Positions 33,301 to 46,103 are shown, counted from the first letter of the stretch. The stretch: DNA of 64,000 nt from Chrysemys picta bellii (GCF_011386835.1 NC_088791.1:10354998-10418997); one strand, 5' to 3'. Translations and numbers: made by a program. The notes: generated by a model from the letters alone, not told the origin.

Positions 33301-34689
33301 GCTGTGGTAGAGAAAGAAGGAGCCTCCCTGCCTTATCCTGAAAAGCCCGAGCTGGTCAGATGCCTAGATCTAATTGCATCTTTTGACTGAGTTAGCAAAA
33401 GGCTGTTTTGTTTCCATTGTGAAATGTGAAGCCAGGTGGCCACCTTGAGTTTGGACATCAGTGTGGCTGCTGTAAAATTAAAGGGAGCTTGCTGCTGGCA
33501 AACCCGAGACACGGACATACAGCCGTGCACTCTCACCCTCCTGTGAGATCTTGCCATGGCGGCAGGATGGTAAATAACCAGCATGCGCCATCAGGACCCT
33601 TTCGTCCTTGCTAGGGATGAAATTGACAGGGTCCATCCTCATCAGGGTCCGCTCAATCCATCATGCGTCCACTATCGATCACTATCGAGCCCTGTGCCGT
33701 TCACTTTGTAGGGGAAACACCTTAGCAAGAACTCCTCTCCATGGATTTTTCACAAGAACTGAGCTTTGCCTGGGTGTCCTTGATCAAAATGTCCCGTCCC
33801 TAGAGTTGTGCAGGGTGACGGGGCAAGTTGATCACCCCCAGCGATGGCTTCATTTTAGTGGTGCTCTTTGTAAACATCTGTGAGATCCTTTGAGGTCAAA
33901 GATGCTATAGAAATCTTACTTGTTATTGTATTATCGGCTTGTTTATTAGCTGAATTTATGCTTTTCCTCCACTCTTGGAGTGACACATAAATAACAGTAT
34001 TATAATCGTATTAATATCTTACATGTATATTGCACCTTTCATTCAGAAGATCCCAAAGCCCTTTGCAAACAACGTACAGTGACCGCTTCACCCATCACTG
34101 AAAAGCAACCGCCTCTGGGGTGGACCGTGACATTCCTTTAATAACACAGTGCAGCACTGCTCAGTAGATTAGGACAGGAAGTGAAGAAGAATCCCGTATC
34201 TAGTGAATCCTGGAGCTAGGAACACTACAGGGGAATTTACAGTCAAAATAATTTGGCCAGGACACAAAGATTAACACCGCTGCTCTTGTAAAAGGGCCAT
34301 GGGAACTTTAACAATCACATGCAACCCAACAGCTCAGTTTAACTACCCTCTAAAATATAAAGGTGCCTTACGTTTATAAAAGTTTATACACTTCACTCTC
34401 CCTCACCGAGAAAAAAAGAGAATGCTGAACTTATAAATGTCTGTGAGTTAGTGGCCAAATTTCCATTATATTCGTCTGTGACTTTAAGACATCCCCTCCC
34501 CCATCTGGCCCCATCTGCTTTGCATTTAGCTGTTGCACAGAGGCTGGGGAGCAGATGCTGTTGTCCTCCGAGGAACCAGAGGCCTCTTTAGTTGGGTAAC
34601 GTTTCTTGTGCCAAGTGCCAGAGCAAGATGTAATTATTCAAGAATTCTTGTATTTCCAAGTAATGGAATTCACCTGATGCAGAGGCTAT

Positions 34690-34862
34690 TTAGAATATCA
34701 GGGTTGGAAGGGACCTCAGGAGGTCATCTAGTCCAACCCCTGCTCAAAGCAGGACCAATCCCAACTAAATCATCCCAGCCAGGGCTTTGTCAAGCCTGAC
34801 CTTAAAAACCTCTAAGGAAGGAGATTCCACCACCTCCCTAGGGAACCCATTCCAGTGCCTGT
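34690..34862 (-). mobile_element. CR1 LINE 3' end, antisense
   Basis: GGTTGGAAGGGACCTCAGGA, GGTCATCTAGTCCAACCCCT and AAATCATCCCAGCCAGGGCT are the complement of the 3' end found at 32943-33300. Confidence 0.85.
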
Positions 34863-35777
34863 TCCCTCATTTTGCAGAAGAGTTTGGACAGAAAACAAAC
34901 TAGGAGTTCATGGATTTAAGACCAGGCTACCTGGACAGTCAAACCAAGGAGGCGTTGATTGAACTGTGAAGCTCTCGAGGGGGCTGTGGAGGACTCGGAG
35001 GACTAGGTCACCAGTTCAGATCTAGCCCAGGGTCAGCACTGATCGAAAGCTGTGAGCACGTTGTCGGTGGCTTGTGTGCAATGAGTTGATTGGTTGGCCA
35101 CTGTCCCATTCCTAATGGGACAAGTATCCTGGTGGCAAATGCGGGGCTGGCAGTAATGGGCTCCTGGATGGCAATCACAGAAGAGAAGCCAGGGTGAGGC
35201 TCAAGGAAATTCACTATAAGGGCTGCCACTGTGATGAGCTCGCTGGGTATTGTGACTCCAACTCATTGGGAGAGGTCCCCACATAGCGGGGAAGGGGTTG
35301 AAGAGAGACACGAGGAGAGCAGACATCCCTCTGCATCTTGCTGCTTGCAAGATGCTGAGCAGACAGCTGGGACTCCAGAGTACCTAGCTAAGGGCCAAAC
35401 CCTGCTTCCATTAAAGACATTTGCCATTAGCTTCAGTGGGAGCAAGAGCAGACCCTGCGTGATGCTAAATGACCCCGGTGTAAGGGAGTGTAGGCAGCCC
35501 TGTCGTTGACCGATATAGATTGTTTGGAACCAGATCCCTGGATCTCCTGTGAGGGAGAAGAATGACCAGGTCCTGGTTAAGGAGCCATACAGGTGTTGAG
35601 TCTTATTCTTGTACCATCCCTGGCTAGAGTCACCTGAAGGTTTGCCCTGGAGCCATCCATGCTGTAGGACCCAGTGGCTAGCTCTGAGCTGTCTGGGAAG
35701 GAGTAGCGATGAGGGGGGTCCCATGTCTTCCCCAAGGGTGTGGCTCTTCTCACTGCCCCTCTGTCTCCCTCCTTCAG

Positions 35778-35937
35778 GTCCTGAGCTGCGTGAACCCCGA
35801 CAACGTGAACAGCCCAGAGATTCCCGTGAAGATCCTCAACTGTGACACCATCACGCAGGTCAAGGAGAAGATTCTTGACGCCATCTTCAAGAATGTGCCG
35901 TGCTCCCACAGGCCCAAAGCTGCTGACATGGACCTGG
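35778..35937 (+). CDS. PLXNA4: plexin A4 exon: start of the Rho-GTPase-binding domain
   Basis: 160 bases, 53 codons plus one base of a split glutamate. The acceptor is CTCCTTCAG and the donor CTGG/GTATGT. It encodes [40 protein letters not shown] and [13 protein letters not shown]. This is the ubiquitin-like domain inserted between the two GAP segments, which binds Rac1, Rnd1 or related GTPases. [13 protein letters not shown] and NVPCSHRPK fit PLXNA4 better than the other class A plexins. It follows the largest intron in the window, 13.6 kb. Confidence 0.95.
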
Positions 35938-36416
35938 GTATGTGAACATGTGGCCCATCACGGGGTGGGGGTGGGGGGCAGGGAGGGCTGTAATTCAAAC
36001 CCAGCTGGGACCTTGTGTTCAGTTCTGAGCCACCATCTCACCAGACAGAAGGGGCGTGTTCAGAGCAGAGCAGCAGAAATGGGAGGAGGGCCGGCGGGCT
36101 CAATAACTGGAGACACTAGACTCTCCCTGCCCTCCAGACCATACACCTCTGCTCCTCCTGCCTCAAGGACAGCCCCAAAGGGAAGAGCAGCCTGTGTTCC
36201 TGCTCCTGCGCAGAGGAGTCCAGCTGGCCAAGGACTGGAAAGGGACGCGGCAGGGCTGAGAACCCTAGGGCCCAGTTGCCCCATCCTGCTGGAAAACCCC
36301 CAGGAGTGATGGTGATCTCAGTTAGGTTCCTCTTGCTGAGATTTCTTGCTAGTCCTTCTGTCAGGGTGGAGGGTTCCGATGGGGTTTGCACCCTCGCTGA
36401 GACAGCCCCTTGGTCC

Positions 36417-36958
36417 TAGGGCCGGTGCAAGGATGTTTCGCGGTCTAGGCGAAACTTCCACCTTATGCCCTCCCTCCTCCCCGAGCACTGCGGCAGCTCC
36501 CAGCCCCGCCCTGAGGTGCCCCCCCCCGCGGCAGCTCCCCGCCCCGCCCTCCACCCTGAGGCGCCCCCCCTGTGGCAGCTCCCCACCCCCTCTCCTCCCT
36601 GAGGTGCCGCCCTTCCCCCGTGGCAGCTCCACACACACCCCCGGCCCGGGGAGCCGTGTGGCAGCTCCCCACCCCAGCTCACCTCTGCTCCGCCTCCTCC
36701 CCGAGCACGCCCTCGCTGCTCCACTTCTCACGCCTCCCAGGCTTGCGGCGCCAATCAGCTATTTGGCGCCACAAGCCTGGGAGGGAGAGAAGCAGAGCAG
36801 AGCGGCGTGCTCAGGGGAGGAGGCGGAGCAGAGGTGAGCTGGGGCAGGGAGTTCCTGAAGATCCGGCCGCTGCGGTCGCCGCCGAAGAAAATGCCACCCC
36901 CCAAATCCTAGTGCCCTAGGCAGCCACCTAGGTCGCCCAATAGGTTGCACCGGCCCTG
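36417..36958. mobile_element. hAT-type MITE, 542 bp
   Basis: Starts TAGGGCCGGTGCAA and ends TTGCACCGGCCCTG. The flanks CTTGGTCC (36409-36416) and CTTGGCCC (36959-36966) match at 7 of 8. The interior is a degenerate GGCAGCTCCCCACCCC repeat, the source of the frames up to 163 codons. Confidence 0.8.
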
Positions 36959-37809
36959 CTTGGCCCAGGTAGTATTGATTTCCTGCCCCGAGCTCCACTG
37001 GCCACAGGGATGGGCGATGTGACTCTCCATGGTCCCCAACCCAACCTACCCCCTGCTGGCTGCCTACCCTGCCTAGATCCCACAGGGGAGAGCAGCAGGG
37101 ACAAGGGGTAGTGCCAGGGAAGTAGCTGAGTCTCCTCCCTGCCTAGGAGCGGGAGATATGCACCCACGGCTCCAGAGTGCTGTCAGGCTCCTCCCTACAT
37201 TACGTTACTGCTCTAGAGTGTTATAAACCAAAGGACTTCACAGAGCTCATGCGCTTTTCACCACAACGCGTTGTTTGCTCTTCAGCACTTCACTCGGCTT
37301 GGACAATGGAACGAGGCATGTCCGTTTCAGTTCCATGTCTAGTCGGGTTCATAGTCCAGTTCTCATGCACAGGCTCTAAGCTGCAATGTTTGGGGTTGCA
37401 CAAACACGATCTGCGTCCAGAAACCTCTCCTAGCCTAGCTCTGCAGTGAAAGCACTGGGAAGGCTGAGAGATCTGCAGTCGGGTATAGCGGCAGGCTCCA
37501 GGTAGCTTCTCTTTGCCGGAGGTTCTGGCAGGAGGATAGAAGGACAGGACCCAGCACGGTACTAAGTGCTGCTCAGGGCCACCCTTATGGTCCCTGGTGT
37601 AGTACCTGGGATTGCATCCTGGGAGCAGACTAGCCGGAATTTGCCCTCTGTGACCTTAAACGAAAGAGACTTGAGTGGAAAATTATGGAGTCTATAAAAT
37701 CCTGCAAAAGCAGATACGAAACCAAGAGGAAAAGAAATGGACTGATGCCAAGAAACCATTCAGGACGATAATGAAGGCAGAAATGAGAGGTCAGGGATTG
37801 AAGTTAAGT

Positions 37810-37820
37810 GGGGGGGGGGG
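37810..37820 (+). repeat. poly-G run
   Basis: A run of about 10 G between AAGT and ACTG. Confidence 0.7.
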
Positions 37821-38834
37821 ACTGATGAGGGGGGAGAGGGATGCCCGTCAGCAATTGCAGCAGGCTTCTTGCTCACAAAGGGTGGTTAAAATAATGGAAC
37901 AAGCTGCCAAAAGCAGCAGCAATAAAAACCAAATCCTATAAATTAGCGAGAATGAACCCGAGATGTTTTTGGAGCGGACGAGTGTCAGCGAGGGACTGGG
38001 TGAGGGTGAGAGTGAGGCCAGCCAGGAACTGGAGACTGGGGGTGCGGCGGATTCAGGCCGGATACATTGATCCAGGCCGTGTGCCGGGCTGGGGCCAGGG
38101 GACACATTAAGTTTGGATCCAAGGATGGGCATTGACAGAGGGTGCTGGGTCTGCCAGGGGACTGTGGAATACGTTTGAGCGTTGGTAGGACAGGGAGCCA
38201 GGAGTCCCATAAGCACTATGAGGGGCTGCGTGGCCCTATCTCTCAGCTGGGTCTGAACCAGAATTCTGTATCAGAACCACCCCCCCGCTTCCTGGGAGAG
38301 TTGGCACCCTAATGAGCCATGTGATGTCTGCTCTGGTCTTTACAAATGCCTTGGAGCTGCTGAGTGATGGGGGAGGGGTAGTGGGTCCAGCGGGGATTAA
38401 CAGGCATTATACACACCTGCCCCCGGAAGGACAGAACTTTTCATGCCCGTAAAGGGGCTGATTAATAAAGAGCTTATAAACATGAGGCCTCCACACTGAA
38501 GATGGAAAAGACCTAGGCATGCCTCATCCGGGACAAGCCTGTTCCCAGCAGTGAGTAAAGCAACAGGCTCTCTTAGCTCACCTGCCAATGAGGATGGAGC
38601 GGTAATTCTCTTTGGGGGAGTCCGGTGGGGAAGAGGGGTGTATGTCCAGAGGGAGCCACAGCCATTCCTCCCGGAGAGACAGAAGCTCCTTGGAACATGG
38701 GGTCCTTCAATGACAGTGAAAGGAACATAACGTGGAAGAGAGGGGGGTCTGCTCTTCGGATGATCATAGTCTGTGAGCAGAAAGCTCTGGAGTTCAGTGC
38801 AGCCCTGGTGTGAGCACTTTGAACAGCAGGACTC

Positions 38835-38915
38835 ACTGGGTGAACTTCTCTGGCTAGTGTTATGTAGGAGGTCAGACTAGCTCTCAGTGGTCCCTTCTTG
38901 ACCTTAATCTCCATA
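38835..38915 (+). mobile_element. CR1 LINE tail, sense
   Basis: GTAGGAGGTCAGACTAGCTC followed by GTGGTCCCTTCTTGACCTTA matches a CR1 3' end. Confidence 0.6.
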
Positions 38916-39704
38916 GGTCTGGGAAGAGAAAAACTGTTTTGCATTTTCAGGGCTGCTTTGCAGGGCTCTCGGTCCAGGGCGAGGACCCGTTGCTCAGGTG
39001 GAAGGAAGCAGCAAGCTAGCTAATGGGTTCTTTTGTGTTGTTAAGTGCAGGGGAGCTGCGGGAGCAGAGCGTGTACCTGCTGAAAGTGTCCTACTGTTCA
39101 GTTCCACGGATGCCCTGGGGGGCTTGCTGGCTGAACGCCCTCATTCTGGGTACCTCGAGGTTACATTTTAGTCCAAAAGCCCAATTACCGAAGGCTTCTT
39201 TTTACAGCGCCCATTTCAAAAATCCTAACCAACGCAATAGCCACATCTTTAAAGGAGCATTAAGGGGTGGGGAAGGATCCCAAAACAGACTCTCTCCAAA
39301 CAGAGAAATTCCCTCCCTCCTGGTTGCTCTGGTTGCTTTTAACAGGGAGTGTAGCTGGTGGAAAGTGATTGATTGACAGCCCTGGGCAGTGGACAGGTAC
39401 CGCCTGGGCAATAGCAGGGCAGGTGCCCCCTGCCAGTGTGCTGTGACCTGGAAGGATCAACTCTGGGGTGGGGAGTTCATTTAATCTCTATGACCCATTT
39501 GAATTAAATACTAATACAGGAGGGGGACGGCCCTGCACCGACATGGTGTTGGACGAGAGGGGGCCTAGCGGGCTCTTCCCTTTCTCACCTCTGCGGTGGG
39601 AGTTCTTGGCCCCTCTGCCCACCAGCAGTGCCAACCACTCCCCGCTTGCGATGTTCTTTGTATCAGCAGTGTGGATACCTGCCCGCCAAGAACAGGGCTG
39701 AGGC

Positions 39705-40007
39705 CAGGGGCGGCTCTATGTATTTTGCCGCTCCAAGCACAGCAGTCAGGCAGCCTCCGGCGGCACACCTCTGGGAAGTCCGCTGGTAACGCAGATTCAG
39801 CGGCATGCCTGCGGGAGGTCCGCCGGTCCCGTGCCTTTGGCATACCCGCCGCCGAATTGCCGCCGAAACCGTGGGACCAGCGGACCTCCCTCAGGCATGC
39901 CGCCGAAGGCAGCCTGACTGCTGCCCTCACGGCGACCAGCAGGCTGCCCCCCGCGGCTTGCCGCCCCAGGCACACGCTTGGTGCATTGGTGCCTGGAGCC
40001 ACCCCTG
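39705..40007. mobile_element. hAT-type MITE, 303 bp
   Basis: Starts CAGGGGCGGCTCTA and ends GGAGCCACCCCTG. The flanks GCTGAGGC (39697-39704) and GTTGAGGC (40008-40015) match at 7 of 8. The GC-rich interior has imperfect palindromes and chance frames. Confidence 0.85.
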
Positions 40008-40574
40008 GTTGAGGCTCCCAACTCACTTCACACAGGCCACCAGTCCGCTAATAGTAACAGCTTTCAGTCACTACCTATCTGGGTGTATTGGAACCTGTAG
40101 CATAGGGAGGAAAGCTCCTCATCTCAAGTCTAATCCCCTGAGCCCGGCCTATGCCATGTCTGGCGCTCACTGTTAGGTGTGAAAAGTGTCCTGCCTACTC
40201 CAGCACTTCGGTGCCAAAGTAACCAGTAATTTTGAGTGCCTTCATTTTTGGGGGTGCAGCTTGAAATGCTTTAAAGGGGCCCAGGTTTCAGAAAGTGCCT
40301 GGCGCACATCCTTTGAAAATCAGGCCCCTTTAAGGCACTAGCAGTTCGGGGTCCAAAAACTGAAGCATCCGAAGTCACTAATCACATCAGAATATCTTGG
40401 CCAGGGCCTATTAGGGAGGGCACCCCAGGGTTTGAAGTAGGTGGGATACTCCCAAAATGCCTAGGCGTTCGGGGCCTGCTAGTATTGGCTAAGTGTGTTA
40501 CAGTCTATACCTTCCTTTAAAGAGCAAGGCTAAAGCCAAGGCTTAGAAGTTGGGGGATCTGCATTCTGCCATGA

Positions 40575-40775
40575 ACGCTTGGTGTGTCCTTGGGCAAGCT
40601 CATCTAAGACACATCTGGGAGTGAGGTGACCAACGTTCACTGACTTTAAATGGGACCCAAGCACCTAGTTGCCCTTTTGTGCCTTTCAAAATCTCCCCCT
40701 GAATCTCTCTCTGCCTCAGTTTCCTCCGTGGTAGACTGGGGCTGTTAATGCTCACCTGCCTCAGAGGGGCTGTGG
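40575..40775 (+). repeat. MIR-like SINE
   Basis: CTTGGTGTGTCCTTGGGCAA and CTGCCTCAGTTTCCTC with a CTGTTAATGCTCACCTGCCT tail. Confidence 0.5.
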
Positions 40776-42468
40776 GCAGGGTTAACTCATTCCACTGCAC
40801 AGCACCACTGGGGAACCTCTAAGGGAAGGGGAAGTGGTTAATGGGATTAAACAGTAGGACTCCAAGATTCCAGGCTACTTCTCCCTGGGGGTGTCTGCAA
40901 GCCCCACCCAGACATCAGCTGCAGCTCAAATAACCCCTCTTGTCAAAGGCCTCTGGAATTTCCCTTTTCCCTTGAACTATTTTTTAAAAATAAGTCATTC
41001 CTGCGTGCAATAAAAGGATACACTGTCTGCTGAATGAAATATAGAGTTCACAGCAACTGTCTCTTGAGTTTGCATTTACCGCTACTCCCGATTGGAAGGC
41101 AAGATAAAGATAATGGGATTTTTACCTCCCTCCCGCACTCTGGAAAGCGGAAGTGTAACAAATTGGATTGGAGTGTGTCTCTCCTCTGTGCCAGTGCTGT
41201 GAGGAGTGCGCTGATCTGATGGGAGAGGGAACGGGGAGCAGCGGTTGAGGAGAAAGCTAACAATCTTCACTTAGTGCTGTGAATATGAATGCAGGGGTCA
41301 CCTTTATCTCCTTCCTGTCCTCCCCACATCGACCACTTCCCTTCCAATGCTGGGAGTGACCAAGCCTGTTAGTGCTAGCAGAGAGGGAAAGAGTATTTAA
41401 GGAACAGCTGGATAAACTGTGAGATGTTAGTTACTAAAGGGTGTCTTTACTCAGACTAAACTCCCACTAAAGTCAGCCGGCCAAATTCTGGAGTCCCTTC
41501 TCAGCCCTGCCCCAGATGCCCGCTGAAGTCCATGGCGCTTGGCCAGAGAAAAAAATTCAAGAAATCCTGAGTAAGGGCTTCAGGATTCAAACCTTCAGTG
41601 GATTTTCACCCATGGACATGAATGGCTCTTGTGTGGCTTGAAACATTCCCCTGCGGAGTTCCCAACCCAAACGCAGCCCATTGGGCTAGCCTGGGAGAAA
41701 AAGAATGAAACTGATGAGAAACAAATGTAAAATCAATGGGCCTGATTAAAGGGGCCTTAAAGTGGGTGGAAATGAGAAGACCTCCCGCACAGGGCACTCC
41801 CTGAGCAGTGTGGAGCTGGTGTCACGGCTCTACATTAGCCCTGCTGCCAGTCCCCAGGAGATGGGGGAAATGTGAGAGGGTGGCCGGAGTGCACTGCGCT
41901 ATGGCTATTCTCTGGCCCCCCGGGGCCCGTCGGCAGCAGAGCATGAGTTGGATCAGCCCTGCACAGCCCTAGAATACCGGGAGGGCAAAGATAGACAAAA
42001 GCCACATTTGCCCTCCATTCCCGACCCAACCACAAAAGTGAGAATCGGGCCTGTCTGCCTACTTACCTAGCTATGTAGGAGCGTATATGGCACGGAATGA
42101 TTGCAGTATCACTGACTAGGGAAGCTGCTTTTGAGGGGGGGAGAGGGGAATTAGACATAGGAGCAGGCAGTGCTGGCGAGGATAAGGGATCCAATGAAGA
42201 AAGCTCCTGGAGGCACTGATAAAGTGGCAGTGGAACGCGGCCGCCAGCTGTTACACTCTATGGGACACTCTGTAATAGAAAGAGCTCCTTCCGGACGCTC
42301 TTCCCCTCCCAATGCTCCAGTCCCTGCACCTGGGTCTAGAACACCTGGGCTCTGGGATTCTTTGCAGGTGTGGCTAGGAACAAAGGGCCGTGCTTTGACA
42401 CTACTGTGATCCCATGGAGTTGGGATAAATCCTGGCCAATCTGGGGTCATCCCTAACCATGGTAACTC

Positions 42469-42669
42469 CGCCTCTACCTCGATATAACACGACCCGATAT
42501 AACACAAATTCGGATAGAACGTGGTAAAGCAGCGCTCCGGGGGGGGGGGGGGGGGGGGGGGCTGCGCACTCCGGTGGATCAAAGCAAGTTCGATATAACG
42601 CGGCTTCACCTATAACGCGGTAAGGTTTTTTGGCTCCCGAGGACAGCGTTATATCAAGTTAGAGGTGTA
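42469..42669. mobile_element. palindromic MITE with a long poly-G centre
   Basis: CCTCTACCTCGATATAAC near the left end is answered by GTTATATCAAGTTAGAGG at the right. Internal GATATAAC and TATAACGC motifs recur. A 23-base G run sits at 42539-42561. Superfamily unresolved. Confidence 0.65.
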
Positions 42670-44272
42670 TTACTGACCAGCCAACTGCTACATCCTTGAG
42701 AGAGCTCTGTTGACATCCAGCAACAAACACTCAGCACCTGATCTTCTGCTCATTAAAATGAATAGTAAAAGCAAGGGTCAGTTTTCTGAGTAAAGTTTAA
42801 TTATGGGATGAGAAAATTGCTGAAACCAAAAGAAATTTGCAACAATTCTTGACTTTTTACATTAGAAGCCATAAAGAGAGTTGGCAGGTGATGTTTCCAC
42901 ATTCAGAGGTTCATTTTAATTAACTCAAGGACATGCATATGGTTTATGATGACCGGGGTCGTGGTTAAGCTGTATTTGGCAGTGACCACGATGGTTGAAC
43001 CATGGGTGGTTCTTTTTGCCTTTGGTTAAACCAAAGTTGTCTATGGCTAACCCGTGGTTGGCTGTAGTTTCTCTCAATTAAACTACCGTTTGACATCTTT
43101 GGTCACGTCTATGGTACTATTGGCTATTCCCACACTTGGTTAGCCCAAGGGCAAATAAGTCAAGTCTTCAATCTGAGGGAAACTGGGGCTGTTCGGTTCA
43201 GATAGAGGTATGTATCAACCCTAGTTTCAATACAAGATTCTCCCAAAGGCAGCCACCAGATGGGACTGCCCAATCAGCAGAATGTAGAGACAATTACCAG
43301 CACCACATACTCATTCAAGCACTTGGCATTTAGCTACCATGCTGATAGGCATTAGATTAGATGTCTACTGTAGCTGGTGAGAAACGGGATCCCTGTGCAT
43401 TTGCATATGGCTTGGTAGGGTTGTGTTGGAGGAGGCAGGGTCTTATAACGGGCAGGGCGTGGGATTGAAAGGCAAGAGGCTGGCAATCTCCTCGTCTGTA
43501 AAAGAGTGTCAATGGGCCTCCCCCTCCCTACAGGCAGCGCTTGGAGATCTGTGGGTGAAAAGTGCCGTACAAGCACCAAGTACTAGTATTGCCGGAGCCC
43601 AGCGGTCCACTTGGTGCTGTGCAAATCACTAAGGACAGCACCGGCCACACCCAAGGAGCTGTCACTCTATGGCTCAGATCTTCAGCTGATGTCAATCAGC
43701 TACACCTTGCAACCCAAAAAGGCCATGGCCCTACAACCAGACTCAGAGGCCTGTGGGCAACAGCTACATTGCATGATCCCAACGGCTGAGCTCATAGGAG
43801 CTGTTCTGTGTTCATCTCAGCCAGGAGTTAGACTTTGGGTGCGTGCGTGTGTGTGTGTGTGTGATGAATGGTGGTGGGATATGTGTGTTTTTATCCCGAG
43901 CAAGCAAACCCATTCAGATAATGTAAGAACTGACTCAGAACTTTGCCATGTAGCTTATGCTTTTGGGTACTTCTCTGAATCATCTCCCTGAATCTTTGAA
44001 GGTTCACCTGTCCCCTGGTTTGCAGGGGTATACGTGACATGGGCATGTATGTGGAATGTGCCTTTTTCCGTGTGTGTGTATGTGGGAAGGTCTTGTGTGC
44101 GTCTCTGTGCACTGTGTGTATCTTTGGATCACCTGACAGGTGTTTGTGGGCCGGTGTTGTCATGCTTGATGGTACGTGGTCTCCATGTTACATGTGTAAG
44201 GTGTATGCTGAGCTGCCTTCATCTCCCTGAGACTCGGCAGAGCAGAGTGAAATGTGCCCTTTCTCCCTGCAG

Positions 44273-44376
44273 AGTGGCGGCAGGTGAGTGGGGCCCGGAT
44301 GATCCTGCAGGACGAAGACATCACCACCAAGATAGAGAACGACTGGAAGAGACTCAATACCTTGGCACACTACCAG
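44273..44376 (+). CDS. PLXNA4: plexin A4 exon: middle of the Rho-GTPase-binding domain
   Basis: 104 bases, two bases of a split glutamate codon plus 34 codons, phase 0 at the end (CAG/GTAACG). It encodes [20 protein letters not shown] and [15 protein letters not shown], part of the beta-grasp fold. The RQVSG codons create CAG/GTGAGT at 44281-44289, a strong 5' splice consensus inside the exon. From memory, mammalian PLXNA4 has RQGSG here. The exon's own donor is weaker at positions +5 and +6. Confidence 0.94.
44281..44289 (+). promoter_or_regulatory. PLXNA4: cryptic 5' splice site inside a coding exon
   Basis: CAGGTGAGT is a full match to the vertebrate donor consensus, lying 11 bases after the exon's acceptor. 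Used as a donor it would leave an 11-base microexon and shift the frame. An exon that short is hard to define, which probably keeps the site silent. The site is seen; its use is inference. Confidence 0.45.
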
Positions 44377-45849
44377 GTAACGAGACAGGAGCCCTCTGCC
44401 AGGGACACAGGCCTGGCCAAGTTACCTGCGTCTGCTAGCAGGGTTCAGTGCCAATCAAACAACTGGACTGGCACTGCCAAGACCTGTCACTCTCTGCCCC
44501 AACCCATCTACCCCTTCTTCAAAGGCCACCGACAGATCTCACCCCAGAGACTGTCGCTGTTGCACCATCTGGTCTCCTAACACAGTCGCTTTGCACCTCC
44601 TAACACAGTCGCTTTGCACCTTCTCTCTTTCTCCACAGGAGTGTTACACTGCTGCTCTCATCATCTGAGTTGCTGCTCCCCTGCCAGCCCTGTCTGAGAT
44701 CTGGGGCTGGAACAAGCAAAGAGCAATCCCAGGCAATGACGCTCTGTAAATAAGTTCTGTCGTTTCCCCCTTTCCCCCCCGCAAAGTGTCAGACTGTTTC
44801 ACTACAACACAAACAGGAGACACTTTGAGCTAGAAAATAGGATACGATGTTTCAAGCTGAACCAACTAGCACTGCCCTGAATGGCTTTTAAAAATTAATA
44901 ATCTAAACGTTCAATAAAAACGGTTTCTGCTATTATATTATGTCAGATGAGAACATGCTTTGACATGATATGACATCATATTCTGCACTATTACTGATGG
45001 GCCTTGAAATAATGTAAAAACAATGCTACTAATATTAAAATAAACTACATTTTGAAACACAACTTTTGTTTCTGAAATGAAATTTCAAAATTTTCCAAAA
45101 CAATTTTGCTTCTGTTGCCAAAATACTTGTTTTTGTGGAAAATTTCATCAGAATTGATGCAATTTCACACCAAAAATCAGTTTAGTTGAATCAGCATTTT
45201 CCAGCAAAAAACGGTTCAGACAAAAATTTGTTGGCCAGCTCTAACACCGACCTCCCATGATTCTCCTTCTAGTGAGGATTTCCCCCTGCCTACTCTGCCC
45301 TGTGCGATAGGCGGGGAAGAGGGCAGATCAACAGTAGGAAGGGGAATAAGAGAAGGGAAAACCACTCTGCTTTAAGGGATGACGATTGACAGCTACTCAG
45401 CTGCCAGTCACTGGGAAAGAAGGGGCCCTGTATCTCTCCCCAGGCCACTAGTGCTGGCATTGTCCATACTGATATCAGTCCAGTGAGGCCTAATAAAAAC
45501 CCTCCTGCAAACTATTTGGGGTGGGGCTAGGGGAAGAGATAAGCTGCCGCCCTCTTAAAGGGGAGGCTTTACTGAAGGCCCCCCACTGGCAGTAGATGAG
45601 ATGTCAGGCTGTGGCTGGTGATCAGCACAGAGGAGGGGGCAGGGGAAGGCGAGCAGATTAGAAATAGACGGGAGCGGAGATGAGAAGATCACAGGTTAAT
45701 TCTCTCCTTCTGCTGGGGAGGGAGAATGACGCATTTGCCCCTGGAGGGCAAGGCCACTGCGCTCCGGAGGATCTTGGACATTAGCAGCAGTAGAAGTTGG
45801 CCTGTTGTCTGGAAGCAGGAGGGAGAGCAGTGGAACAGACAGCAGCTTT

Positions 45850-46018
45850 GTCCAGTGGTGAGGGCGCTGACCAGATCCTGGTTCTAGTCCCAGCTCAGCC
45901 ACTTTGTCCCCATAGGGGGTGTCATATCCCTGAGTGGATAATGATACTAACCAGTGGGGACAGCTGTCCTTACCTACTGCTGCAAAGTGCTTTGAGATCT
46001 ACGGCTGGTCAATGCTAT
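45850..46018 (+). repeat. MIR-like SINE
   Basis: GATCCTGGTTCTAGTCCCAG, TCAGCCACTTTG and the tail AAGTGCTTTGAGATCTACGG fit a tRNA-derived CORE-SINE. Confidence 0.5.
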
Positions 46019-46019
46019 A

Positions 46020-46103
46020 GGCCAGATCCTCAGGTATAAACCACTGTAGCTCCACTGGGGTCAGTAGAGCCACACCCGTTTACACTTGCTAAGGATCTGA
46101 CAC
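46020..46103. repeat. 80-base palindromic element, copy 4
   Basis: Begins GGCCAGATCCTCAGGTATAA and ends TTACACTTGCTAAGGATCTG in inverted relation. Confidence 0.5.

Larger units (their letters stand above)
35938..44272. other. intron, 8.3 kb
   Basis: Holds hAT MITEs at 36417-36958 and 39705-40007, a CR1 3' tail near 38835-38915, a MIR-like SINE (40575-40775), a palindromic element with a 23-base G run (42469-42669) and a short GT repeat near 43845. About 40215-40425 is rich in imperfect inverted motifs and may be another foldback element. Confidence 0.65.
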
